A stretch of 64,000 nucleotides of DNA from Neocallimastix lanati (nom. inval.). Taxonomy: Eukaryota; Neocallimastigomycota; Neocallimastigomycetes; Neocallimastigales; Neocallimastigaceae. The position numbers and the translations under genes are program-made. The notes under the pieces are model-generated. The model had not been told where the DNA came from and did not search any database. It was given only the letters and a program-made list of their open reading frames with translations. Below, piece after piece: positions 24,654 to 39,745 of the stretch (positions are counted from its first letter, which is position 1; the number at the start of each line of letters is the position of its first letter). The stretch lies in contig JACVTC010000001.1 of assembly GCA_016946835.1 (NCBI GenBank), forward strand, positions 2,984,001-3,048,000, written 5' to 3'.

Positions 24654-24671
24654 TAGCACTTTAAAGTGCTA
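24654..24671. repeat. Perfect 18-bp palindrome in the H3 3' UTR
   Basis: TAGCACTTTAAAGTGCTA is its own reverse complement. It lies between the H3 stop and the candidate stem-loop. Confidence 0.85.
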
Positions 24672-24739
24672 TTATAAATAATACCACTTTCATTATAAAA
24701 AACAAAAGTTGTATTAATTTATATACATCTCTATAAAAT

Positions 24740-27723
<2,984 letters not shown>

Positions 27724-27828
27724 GTTTTGTTCACTTAAAGATTATTGTATAATAGAAAAACAATTTTATTTTAATTCTCTGTTTAAAAAGAAATATATTA
27801 TATTTTTAAACAAATATACAAATTAATC

Positions 27829-27844
27829 GGTATTTATCAATACC
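27829..27844 (+). terminator. Candidate histone mRNA 3' stem-loop of H4
   Basis: GGTATTTATCAATACC: a 6-bp stem GGTATT/AATACC with loop TATC, starting 105 nt after the H4 stop and followed by ACA. It has the same architecture and almost the same distance as the H3 hairpin. The third stem pair is T-A here and C-G in H3, a compensatory change. Confidence 0.5.
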
Positions 27845-28624
27845 ACATATAAATGTATTTTTTATTAAAAGATAATCTAATAAAATTTTCGTCCTACTAA
27901 AAAAAACTTATTGAGTTAGCAATAATAAATTTGGTGTTTGTATTGAATTTTGTAAGAATAATTCAAAGTATAATCAATTAAAGATTAATATTTGTAGTTG
28001 TGGAGGAAATAGTAATGAATAATAATTTAATTACAAAGGTAATAGATGAAAATATCAATCGAATAGGACTTTGAAGTTAACGAAAAGGTATTAATATATT
28101 TTATATTTAAAAGTATTTAAATTTATAATGTTATATTACATTATTATACCAATTAATATAAATAATTATAGAAGTAATTTAGTAAAAAATGTAAAAGAAA
28201 AGTATTTGTAAATTGATATGAAAACAAAAATAATGAAAAAGAAAGAGTATAGGTAGTAAATAAATTATTAAAAAAACGTTATTTTTAATGTCATGATTAA
28301 TCAACAACAACAATAAAAAAAGAATTTATTCTGTAATTTATTATCTGATATATATAAATATAAATTAATTGGTTATTATTACAAGTCTATTCATTATGAA
28401 AATAAATAAATAAATTTTAAAAAAATTAATCCTCTGTGATTTTGATGATAATCAATGGCTATCCTTTATAATGTGAACCTGATATTATGCATAAAATTAT
28501 ATAATTGATTAACTTTAAGTTCATTTTGAAATGAAATTATATAATATTCATATACTATATATATTTATATTATAATATGTTATTATGTATATTAAAATAT
28601 ATACATTCATATTAATTACAACAT
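27845..28624. other. AT-rich spacer between H4 and LINE C
   Basis: No gene. A patch near 27930-28010 reads NKFGVCIEFCKNNSK and ICSCGGNSNE, which could be a worn LINE ORF1 fragment, but this is too weak to call. Confidence 0.4.
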
Positions 28625-31600
28625 AATTAATACTCCCAATATACCTAATTTTAATTCTCAAAATCCAGTTTCACATTCTAACACAGAAAGGTTTTCATTT
28701 TGTCTTAGTTGGAATACTAATGAATGAAATTATATGAATGTAAAGTAACACTAAAATGCATATTAAATATGATTAAATATATCTTAAAATATAATTTAAT
28801 TATTTAAATGTTTAATAATATTTAAGGTATAATCAAGATATTTCCCAACAACAAATATTTACTAAAAAAGAATGAATCCATATACCCCAGGTTGAAGAGG
28901 ATTATATCTTAGGTACCGTATTTCATATCAATCGGTTCTTGAAGATAACTCCTACTCTCATTTTGTTTCTTTAACAACATATAATCTATGGAATTACTCT
29001 AAGTGTTCTGCAGGTAATGTCTATATTCCCACTAAGAAACATTCATTACAAGTCCGATATGCATTCTCTGAGGTTTCCACATGGCTTCAGAATCACATTA
29101 ATCATCTATATATTTTTCTTGTAAATTAGAGGTGCACCTGTTAAAGTCTTCAAGACCAATTAATGGATATTACCATTGGTAATTGGTTTATTATTCCTAT
29201 TAATGGTTTACCTATTTAATGGACTAGAGGTAGATATTCATAAGATATTGATCATGCGTTAGTCAATGCAAGTATGCTGGATAAAATATCAAGTCTTATT
29301 TTGTTGGTTATCCTTCTATATCTGATCATAAACCGCTTGAAGTTTATTGCAAGAAAACTACCACAGATGATTCATTTTTGTTTCCAAAAAAAATTGTTTG
29401 AAGGGATTGGTAAATATGATTTGAATTTAAAAGGAATTTTGTAATCATAATAAATTTGATATTCTTAGTGAAGAATTGGGAAATGAAGAACTTTCAGCAG
29501 ATTATATAGTTGAAAAGTTCATCAATACTACTAATTTTATTATTAAGGATTTATCGATTACATCTTCAACAGAAATCAGAAAAGCAATATTTAGAATATC
29601 TCGTAAAATTTATTGTCTTCAAAAGGTAAAACATATAAAGTATAAACAAATTAAGCGTTATAAATCTGCATGTAATTCCAATGAATTTTCTAAAATTGTT
29701 GACTAATATAATAGACAATATGAATACATTCATAAAAAATGATACGAATTTAGAAAAAAAAAAAAAATTTATATTGGATTAAGATTGGATGTTCGTTTAC
29801 TCTTAAAAATGATTGTAGGAAAACATGGAAATGGGTAAAAAAAATATAAAAATTAATAATCAATCATTCAGTCTTTTATTATATTAAAAACAATAACAAT
29901 GAATTCGTATCTTCTTCAGATGAAAAACTAAATTTTTGGTGTTCTCATTATAAACTCCTTGGGTCGGATTCTTCAGGTCATGGTCTTTCTAAGGACTTCT
30001 TTAAAGATTTTGATGCACATAAAAATTTGGGAAATCCAATAAGGCAACAAGAATGAGAAATTAACCAAGATATAAGCAATGAAGAAATTAGCTATGCAAT
30101 CTCATCTACCCCAAACTTTAAAGCTTGTGATCCTGATGGGATTATGATGGAATTCTTCAAAGCTTTGATTCCTGGTAATAATAAAAAAAAAAAAAAAATA
30201 AAGTACACATAAATAAGAATATAAATACTTTGGACAAAATTAAAATCTTTTACTTCCTATTAAATTGATAATAATAAATATAATTAAAAAAATGAAAAAT
30301 TTAAGATATATGATGATGATTATATATATTCTAAATTTAAAAAATGTAATATATATATATTTATTAAAATATTGTTTATAGCAATAATAAATTGTAATTA
30401 ATTGGTTTCTAAGGTGAAATGGACAATAATAATATTATTTTTTAAAATACAAGAATTCCATATATAGGGGTTTAGTATTTAATAAGTGGAAAATAAAACT
30501 TTAGAATTAAAAGACCTTCATTAATAGTTTCTTTAACAAACATAATATGAAAAATTTTTATAATCAAATTTAATATTCTGAAATAAGGAAGAATGTATAA
30601 GTTTATATATTTCAATTAGGAAATATGTCGAAGAAGAAAATTTCAAGGAAATCTCACTTTTCTTGATCTTAAAAAAGCCTATTACCTATTTTTAATATTT
30701 TGAGCAAATTATATAACTTAGGAATTAGTGGTAAATGTCATCTGCTTTTAAGGAACCTTTATCTATCCTCTAAAGCTCGTACCTTTTTAACGGTAATCTC
30801 TCTGAAGAATTTTCGATTAATCGTGGTGTTAGACAAGGATGCCTTCTTTCTCCTATTTTATTCAATTTGTTCATTAATGATGTACTGAATAATTGTGGTA
30901 AGTATGGTGTATGGTGTATATTTAGAATCTCAATATTGTTGTGGTGGACTTTTTGTCGATGACATTTTTTTAGTTATTCTATCTAAATAAGCTCTTAAGA
31001 AAATGTTGAGTAAGGTTCATGAATGGGCTATTAAAAATGAAATGACTTTTGGAATTAATAAGTGTGCTACTCTTGTTGTAAAACAGATTAACTTTGTTAA
31101 ATCGATAATTTACAAAGATCCATCTTTCTTTATTGATAATAACAAATTACCTAAAACTGACAACTATACTCATCTTGGAATTCCTTTTAATGAATCTTTA
31201 TCTTTGAAACCTATACAATCCAAATTAAACAGTAATTAAATGTCAAATTAAATTCGTACTTTCGATTTCTTATTAATAAATCTATTCCTCTCCCATTGAA
31301 GAAATATGTTTTAATTTCGTTTATTCTTAGTCTTGTTATATATTATGCTCCTCTCTTTGGTTCAAATAAGAGCATATGCTCTAAAGCTCAAAAAATTATT
31401 AATAGAGGTCTTTATTGGAGTTATGGATTTAAATCTCGTAATTCTTATGTTAAACTTTATGATATTACTTATGAATTGAAAATACCTCCTCTTTCAGCTG
31501 TCTGTGCTATATCTCAATTACGTTGCTTTTGAAAATGGAAAAACTCATGTAATATTAACCATCTCACTAATAATATTCCTGCTATGTCATATTACTCATG

Positions 31601-32580
31601 GACTAAAGAAACAAGGATTGTGGATAAGAAATTAAACGGTAAAAAAACAAGTGAAATAAAAAAGTTTTATTGGGAAAGAGATATCTTCAAACCTTCAAAA
31701 GATAAAAAAGCAATTATTTACAAGGAGAATGATTTTAGATTTATTTCAGAAATCAAAGACTTAACATTTCAATATCCTAAATATCAATTAGGATTCTTTT
31801 GGATTTCTCGAATTAGGTGTGGTTTTAAATTTGAAATTAGAATTTCCATTAAAAGAAAAATAGTCTCAGTAGAATGCCCTAAATGTTGCCCATGTTGTGG
31901 TGTTAGTATACCTAGCTCTTCTCACTGGATCTTTGCCTGTAAATAATTGGAAAATTACGGAAATAAATCTATACCTTCTCTAGATGATCTCTTTTTTGAA
32001 GTTTGCAATGATAATTGAACAAAAATGCTTCTTTAGATTCAGAAAAGGATTATAATAATAATATTTATTATTTTATATTGAGTGCTCTTCTTGGCGGGCG
32101 TTCAATATATTCAAAAATTAAAGTTAACGATGGGGAACAAAGACAATTAGTTGACAATATTTTTTAAACAAAGTTCAACTTCGTCGATTGTTCCGTATTT
32201 TGTGGGGATTGCGGAGTTTCTGATAAACGTAATACCATTAATTTGTCGATCTTTTTAGATTTATGATGAAATGGTATTCCGTTGAATCTATTGAATCTAC
32301 CATTGCCAAGAGCGTCGACGTCGAAATGATAAGGTATGAATTTTCACCTCCTGGTGAAAGATCTGATACAGATTTGTTTGATAACACTAATACTGAAATT
32401 ATTACTCACAATAATGGATGTGGTATTATCATCGATGAATGGGAAAAGAAAACTATTGCTTCTAACGCTGTTTTATAATTATATAATATATAATATTTCA
32501 TTTCATGTATTTTATTTTTTATTTTTCATTTTATCATGTAATTTTATTATTATTATAAATTAAATAAAGTTTTCTCTAAG

Positions 32581-32629
<49 letters not shown>
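28625..32629 (+). mobile_element. LINE C: degenerate non-LTR retrotransposon with A46 tail
   Basis: Plus strand. It begins in sequence shared with LINE D (ctcccaatatacctaat at about 28630 and 36002), then endonuclease remnants near 29.0-29.4 kb (NVYIPTKK; SDHKPLEVYCKK), linker at 29476-29706, RT pieces to about 31240, a zinc knuckle region ending 31946 (CPKCCPCCG...SSHWIFACK), a C-terminal FLGGRS...DGEQRQLVDNIF region, and an A46 tail at 32584-32629 after AAATAAAG...AAGTCT. Many stops and frameshifts. The 5' edge is approximate, and I could not find a target-site duplication. Confidence 0.8.
29476..32478 (+). pseudogene. ORF2 remnant of LINE C
   Basis: RT pieces: CDPDGIMMEFFKALIPG (30.1 kb), then an abrupt AT-rich stretch at about 30180-30600, then LYNLGISGKCHLLLRNLYLS, LSPILFNLFINDVLNNC and CCGGLFVDDIF (catalytic box FVDD, both Asp kept). 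Next come WAIKNEMTFGINKCATLVVK (31.0 kb), the SYYSWTKETR region (31584 on) and the CX2C...HX4C knuckle. RT motifs between PGPDG and motif A are missing. Not functional. Confidence 0.75.
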
Positions 32630-32630
<1 letters not shown>

Positions 32631-32884
32631 AAGTTTAATATTCCAATTTGGCTTTAAACTAAATTTAACTACTAGTTGAAATATTAAATAAAAATAACCA
32701 TAGAAAGATCTCATATTATATATTATATATTAAAAGTACTGTATCGAAATCATATAACACTATATATATATAATAATAAAAATTTTAATATAGTAAACAA
32801 TAACTGATCGATTGAATTAGTATAGATAATTCATAAGAATACATTTTTAATAAAAACTTTAATAACTAAAAATTAAAAAGAAAA

Positions 32885-33275
32885 AATTATTTTATTTTAT
32901 TTTATTTTATTCAATCTGTACTTCATATTTAATATTCTACTATTTATTTTATTTTATTTTATTTTATTCAATCTGTACTTCATATTTAATACTATTTATT
33001 TTATTTTATTTTATTTTATTCAATCTGTACTTCATATTTAATATTCTACTATTTATTTTATTTTATTTTATTTTATTCAATCTGTACTTCATATTTAATA
33101 TTCTACTATTTATTTTATTTTATTTTATTTTATTCAATCTGTACTTCATATTTAATATTCTACTATTTATTTTATTTTATTTTATTTTATTCAATCTGTA
33201 CTTCATATTTAATATTCTACTATTTATTTTATTTTATTTTATTTTATTTTATTTTATTTTATTTTATATTTATTC
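32885..33275. repeat. 57-bp minisatellite, 6 copies
   Basis: Copies of tcaatctgtacttcatattt begin at 32911, 32968, 33020, 33077, 33134 and 33191. Spacing is 57 bp except one 52-bp unit lacking five bases. Each unit ends in a TTTTA run, and the array passes into pure TTTTA. Confidence 0.92.
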
Positions 33276-33299
33276 AATTTATTCTGTCAGTAATAGTGT

Positions 33300-35220
33300 A
33301 AATTATTAGTACTAAATAATATGGAACAGTTTTTGTAACCTAAATTAATAGATAATAAACTAACCTGATGTATTCCTATTTGTACTACATCATTTTCTAT
33401 TTACAATACCACAATCACTATCACTATTGAATACATTATATCTTTTGATATTTATATACATGAATAATTAAATCCTAAACGGGAAGACTAGCAATCTACA
33501 ACTGAAACTTATTAATAGATTAAGTATTTATATATGAAGAAGAACAATAATAAATAGTAGTAGTATATTTAATAGTAATTATACTGGTTGTTACTGTGGT
33601 TGGAATATTCTGTTGCTACATAAATCTAACTTCTAACTTTCTTGATTACCCCAGTTATTTTAGCATCCTTTAATTCATCTTTAATTATCCAGATTAAAAC
33701 CACCACCGATATTTTGAGATTTTGAGCAACATTGGTTAGTTCGAATAGGTAGTAGTTATACATAAAACTAGAATGGATTGTTCAAGTATTCAGAGACTAC
33801 ATTATTATCAATATCATAATATGTATAAATTAAAGTTGAATTTATCAAGAATTTTTCGCTTAAAACCAATAAGCTTGAAATTTCATCATAGTAACTTGAA
33901 TTGAAATATGAATCAATTTAAAAATTAACTTTCCATTTGACTGAAAAATATGATCTATCTAGAAAATTAGTCTTCTCTTTTTGAACGTAAGAAAAATAAA
34001 ATTCTTTATGAACATCTATATATGAGAATAAAAACTTAGTTTAGAGTTGAGAGTCCTTCCTAATAATTCATTGATTAAAGATAAGTTTTAAACTGCTGTA
34101 GTCAATTCTGCGAGACATTATTAATCAATGTTCATTAGTTACACTATTGAGATATGTTATATTGATTAGATTAGGGTGAATTGTGTTTTCCAAGATAAAA
34201 AAAAAAAAAAAAAAAAAAGAAAACATTAAATAAGGAATATAATATATAATGGAGGACACCTTTTGCCAAACGTTACAATGAAATAAGAATAATCATGAAA
34301 GATTAACATTAAGATTTGTACAAACTTTTGAAATGTGTTTAAGTTTAATAAAAAATTGAAGATACTACCAATATCAATTTTATTATGTTTATTTCGAAAT
34401 CCAAATTGTTATATCCTGATCACTTCATTAATATAATCCGATATATAATAAAACGAAAACAAGAAAAAAAATTAATTTTATACACTATTATCAAAGATTT
34501 AATCAGAAAAATATTTGAAATTTAAATTCTGTTTTAATAATATATTTATCATTTCATATCAAAATATGTACAATTTCAAATTGATTTTTTTTTTTTAGAA
34601 ACATGCTATACAGTAGATTTAAATTTAATATAGGATTTTACATTAAATTTGAAGAATAGCGTATCTAAATGTAAAATTGTATTATCAGAATGCTCAACAA
34701 GCTTTTTTTTGTTATGGTAATAGTAATAGCGTATCTAAATTTACATAGTGGATACTTTCATGTCCTAAATTTGAAGAATAAAGGAAGCAGTTCATTCAAA
34801 TTGTTGATGAGATTTTTATTTATTTAATTTTTTTTTATGTTTATTTGCTTATAAAAAATCATTAAACATTCCTGATAATTTAGAGAAAGATTTTAATGAA
34901 AATATTAATGTTTTTACACTCCGGTGATATGGACTGTTTTTCCAAGATTCAAAGAAGGTTGAAGGAATAGGAATGACCTATATTGAGTGTATTAATTATA
35001 GTTTTCTGTAATTCTGATGAGAATAGATGATTATCCTTTTTTAAGTGGCTTCTAATACGATAAGAGAAAATTTGGAATATAGAAACAATGTAACTATTGT
35101 AAAATAGAAATATAGGAGATTGACTCATTCTAAAACTTGTATTTAAGACTTTATTAACCCGATGGGATTCTTTTTTACGGTTTTTCACTACTAATATTTT
35201 AATTGCTTTTACATTTTAGT
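33300..35220 (-). mobile_element. Heavily decayed LINE fragments on the minus strand
   Basis: Minus-strand pieces resemble the other LINEs: ISDYINEVIRI then QFGFRNKH (RT, near 34390-34450), a worn KRCPPLYIIF (compare RQGCPLSPILFN, near 34250), and NIGGGFNLDN (endonuclease GDFN box, near 33700). A 79-codon frame at 35188-34949 is unassigned. The RT piece lies upstream of the endonuclease piece on this strand, so at least two different fragments are present. An A run at 34198-34218 and scattered AT repeats break it up. Confidence 0.4.
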
Positions 35221-35396
35221 TAATATATGATTATTTACTTAAATTTATTACATAAAATACAGTCTTATTAATAAAAAAAATATTGAAAAAAAAAGTTTAT
35301 TCCCAATAACAAAATATACAATGACTCTTATATTGCTTAAATATTTGACAAAAAAAAAAAATAAAGAACAAATATATTCTGATAATTATTTTATTA

Positions 35397-35418
35397 TTTT
35401 TCTATATTTATTCTATAT

Positions 35419-35509
<91 letters not shown>

Positions 35510-35514
35510 TTTTA
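35397..35514. repeat. (TTTA)n microsatellite
   Basis: About 29 near-perfect TTTA units just before LINE D. Confidence 0.95.
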
Positions 35515-35589
35515 ACATTTTATATTAATCTTTATATTTTATAATCATTAATATTTAAGTTTAAACTAATTGCATTGTTATCAATTTGT

Positions 35590-38500
35590 AATATGTTTGT
35601 TCATTATGGAAAAGAATATTTCACCAGGGTTCTCGCTATTATGGAACATCTATTGACAACACAAGGTTAGCATTTATCCCTGGTATTTACTTATGGACCA
35701 ATGCTGAAATAAAGGAATTTATTCATTCAAGATAAAAAAAAATTCCAAAACAATATTTTACTAGTGAAAAGAATTACTAAATTCGATTGTAGTTTCTTCA
35801 GAATTAAAGTATACACTCCAAAATTTGTAAAAATATTTGAAAAAACAATATCAGAAGTTAAAATTCCAAACGGAATCATAAGGTTTCTTTGCAACATTTA
35901 AAACAAAATTTAATATTTAAAACATATCCAATAATACAAACTCAGAAAATCTCAGTTCAACTAATTTAGTAAATGTTTTAAATGTCAATCATCAACTCAA
36001 TGCTCCCAATATACCTAATCTAAATTCTACAAATCCAGTTTCTCATTCTAACAGAGGAAAAGTTTTCTTTTTGTCTTTGTTGGAATGGCATTGAATGGCA
36101 TTTTGTGAAAAGAAATAGTATTAAGTACTTCAATACAATTTTTAAACCATTCTTCCTATGTTTTAGGAAAACAGGTAATGTTACTAGATATCCATATAAA
36201 GTAACACTTCCAAACTTCATATATTTCCAGAAAAGAATAGATCTAAATACGCCAGGTTGAAGAGGTTTATATCTTTGGTATCATGTCACATGTCAAGCAG
36301 TACTTGAAAATAATTACTATACTCATCTTGTTTCTTTAACAACATATAGTCTATTGAATCATTCTATGTGTTCTGTAGTTAATGTCTATATTCCCACTAA
36401 GAAATACTCATCACAAGTTCGATATGCATTCTTTGAAGAATCACACTAATCATCCATCTATTCTTCTTGGAGACTTAAGCATGAGCATCCAATGATTTAT
36501 AAAATAAATTGATAAACAATAACCTTGGTAACTGGTATATTCTTCATATTAATGGTTTGCCTATTTAATGGACTAGAGGTAGATATTCATCAGATATAAT
36601 AGATCATGCGTTAGTTAACTCAAATACGCTGGATAAAATATCAAGTGCTTATTTTGTTGATTATCATTCTATATCTGATCATAACCTGCTCATATTTTAT
36701 TGCAAAAAAACTACCACGGAGGATTCATTTTTTTTTCCAAAAAAATTTATTAGAAGGAATAGGTAAAAATGACTTGAATATTTAAAAAATATATTTGTTA
36801 TCATAATAAATTTGATATTTTTTATGAATAATTGGGAAATGAAGAACTTTCAGCAAATTGTATGGTTGAAAAGTTCATCAACACTACTAATTCCATTGCT
36901 AAGGATTTATCGATTACATCTTCAACAGAAATCAGAAAAGCGATGTTTAGAATGTCACGCAAAATTTATTGTCTTCAAAAGGTAAAACAAAAGGTAAAAC
37001 ATATAAAATATAAACAAATTAATTGTTAAAAATCTACATATAATTCCAATGAATTTGCTAAAATTGTTGATTCCTATAATAGACTCTATGAATCAATTCA
37101 TAAAAAATGATACGAATTTAGGAAAAAAGAATATTTATATTATATTAAAATTGGATATTTGTTAGCTCTTAAAAACGATAGTAGTAAAACATAGAAATTG
37201 ATTAAAAATGGATGCAAAAATTAATAATCAATCATTCATAGTCTCTTATCCTATTAAAGGCAATAGCAATAGCAATGAATTCGTATCATCTATAGATAAA
37301 AAACCAAATGTTTGGCATTCTCATTATAAATTCCAAAGGATGGATTCTTCAGGTCATAGTCTCTCTAAGGACATTTTTAAAGATTCCGATGTACATAGAA
37401 ATTTGGAAAATCCAAGGCAACAGTAATGGGAAATTAATCAAGGTATTAGCGATGAAGAAATAAGAGAAGCAATTTCATCTACCCCTAACTTTAAATCTTT
37501 AATGCCTTGTGGTCCTAATGGTATTCTAATGGAATTCTTCAAAGCTTTGATTCCAGGTAATAATGATTCGGAAGAATTGAGTCAAACTAATAGTAATATT
37601 TCATCTTGCTTTAAATGTCTTAAAGCCATAATTAATCGTATTTAGAATGAAAATTTTCCAAAATTATGGAATGACGCATTGATGTTTTCTATTTATAAAA
37701 AGAGAAATCTATCAGGTTGTAATAACTATGGTTGCATCTCTCATACAAACAATGAGTTAAAAATTTTAGCAAAAATCCTCGTTAATAGAATCTCTAAATA
37801 TGGAATTGATAAAGGATTTATTGGACCTGAACAATTGGGTTCAGTGACTGTGAAAAATATATAAGTCTTTACACTTCATTAAGAATTATATATCAGAGAC
37901 GAAAATTTGAAAATAAAGATACTCACCTTGCTTTTTTAGACCTTAAAAAGGCGTAAGACTCTGTTCCTATATATAATGTTTTAATGTTTTAATGAAAATT
38001 CATCACTTAGGTATTAGAAGTAAGTGCCATAAATTTATTGAAAATTTTAACTTATCTTCCAAGGCTTGTGTAAGAGTTGATGGGCAATTATCGAAATCAT
38101 TTAGCATTAAGAAATGTGTTCGTTAAGGTTGTCTCCTCTCACCAGTTCTATTTAATTTTGCTTATTAATGAACATTTTTATAAATGTGATAAATATGGAA
38201 TCACTATTGATGATAAAAGTTGCTGTGGAGGTCTTTTTGCAAATAAAATTGTGTTATGTGCTCCAACAAAATCTCAACTTAAGAAATTATTAAGATTTTC
38301 CAGTAGATGGAGTAGAAATTATGAAATATAATTATTTAGTGTCAGTAAATGTGCCAATTTAATAGTACGAGGGGTTGTTTCAAGATTTCTTAATAATAGT
38401 AACTCTTCTTTTTATCTTTCAAGTCAAGAGTTACCTAAAACAAATTGCTATACCTACTTAGAATTACCGCTTTCAAATGATCTAGAATTGAAACTGGTCA

Positions 38501-39745
38501 TACAGATAATTAATAATAAAGTTAGAAATTAGAAATACACTCTATTACATTAGAGAATTTCTTAAGAATCCTCATTTTCCTATCTCTTATAAATGAATAT
38601 TATGTTCTGTTGTAATAATTGAGCAAGTTTCATATTATGCACCTCTACTTGGATCTAACAAAGAAAGAACGAGAAGTACACAGACGTTAATTCAGAATTA
38701 TACTGGATTGAAAGGTTTTCTAATAGGAATAGTTTTACATCCCTTTATTATGTTTCAAAAGAACTTAACATTCCTCCTCTTTCGGTGAAATGTGCGATTG
38801 CTCAGGTAAGATATTTTAAAAAATGGAAATTGTATTATCTCTGTTTTACTTAGAGATATATTGGGTTATAGACGTCATGCATTAGATAAAGAAAGTAAAA
38901 TTTTAGAAAACAAATTAGATAAATTTCTATCAAAAAAAACAATTGTATACTTTTTCTGGGGTAGAGATATGGCAGGAAAACCAATCAAGGCTAAGACTTA
39001 TAAGAAAAATAATTTTGAGAAAACTAGAAACTACTTAAAACTCAATTTTAAGTATCCTGAATATAGCATTGGGTTCCAATGGGTACTTCGTGCCAGGTGT
39101 GGATATAAATTTAATGCTCGTGTTACCAAAGACGTCAATATGATTGAAGATGACTGTCCAGAATGGTGTCCCTATTATTATAGAGAAAAGAGTAATCCTC
39201 CATTAGAACATTGATTTTCTAAATACTATTTTTTTCCGTGAATTTCGAATGAAATATTTTAAGGAAATTGAAATTCTTTTATGAAAAATTTTTTATAATT
39301 TCCAAATATTATCCAATATTAAATAGTAATGTAAGCCCTGTTGTCATAAATATGAATAATGTAGAATCAAGAACAGATTCTGATACTAGTAACGAAGTAT
39401 TTAATATTAATAATAATAACAAAAGAAAAAATATTATTAATAATAGTATTGATAGTGAAAATAGAAATTATAATATTGGTGATTGTGAAAATGATAGTAT
39501 TGTTACTAATAATATAGTGAATAGATCAATTGATGATAATCGTGCTAATATTAGTAATAATGAGTGTGTAAATATATATGTGACGTAGTACCGATTATAT
39601 AACTTCCTTCTTGGTGGAAGAAATGAAGACGTTATTGATTAAAATTATAAAAAGAAATGTGATATTTTGGTCAATAGCCAAATCATTTCTGGTGATTATT
39701 CTAAAAACGCCATTTATTGATCAAAAGAACAATAAAAGTATATTT
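35590..39745 (+). mobile_element. LINE D: degenerate non-LTR retrotransposon, longest copy
   Basis: Plus strand. 35.6-35.9 kb holds a broken ORF1-like stretch (DNTRLAFIPGIYLWTNAEIK; ITKFDCSFFRIKVYTPKFVK) that no other copy here has. Then come endonuclease remnants (NVYIPTKKYS near 36.4 kb), linker (36832-37029), RT pieces (37.5-38.4 kb), a zinc-knuckle region (38861-39214, CPEWCPYYYREK, second Cys pair lost), an Asn/Ser-rich segment (39268-39588, like 19218-19496 of LINE B), and QIISGDYSKN near 39.7 kb. No poly-A tail is visible, so the 3' end is uncertain. Confidence 0.75.
36832..39588 (+). pseudogene. ORF2 remnant of LINE D
   Basis: RT parts: GILMEFFKALIPGNND, LVNRISKYGIDKGFIGPEQL, HLAFLDLKKA followed by a stop where Tyr belongs, DSVPIYNV, and CCGGLFANKIVLCAPTKSQL, where the catalytic FADD has become FANK (both Asp lost). 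Several stops and frameshifts. Amino acid identity to LINE B is high, which places B and D in one subfamily. Confidence 0.75.

Noticed and set aside
34949-35188. 79-codon minus-strand ORF
   Set aside because: Isolated within decayed LINE DNA, with no recognisable motif of its own.
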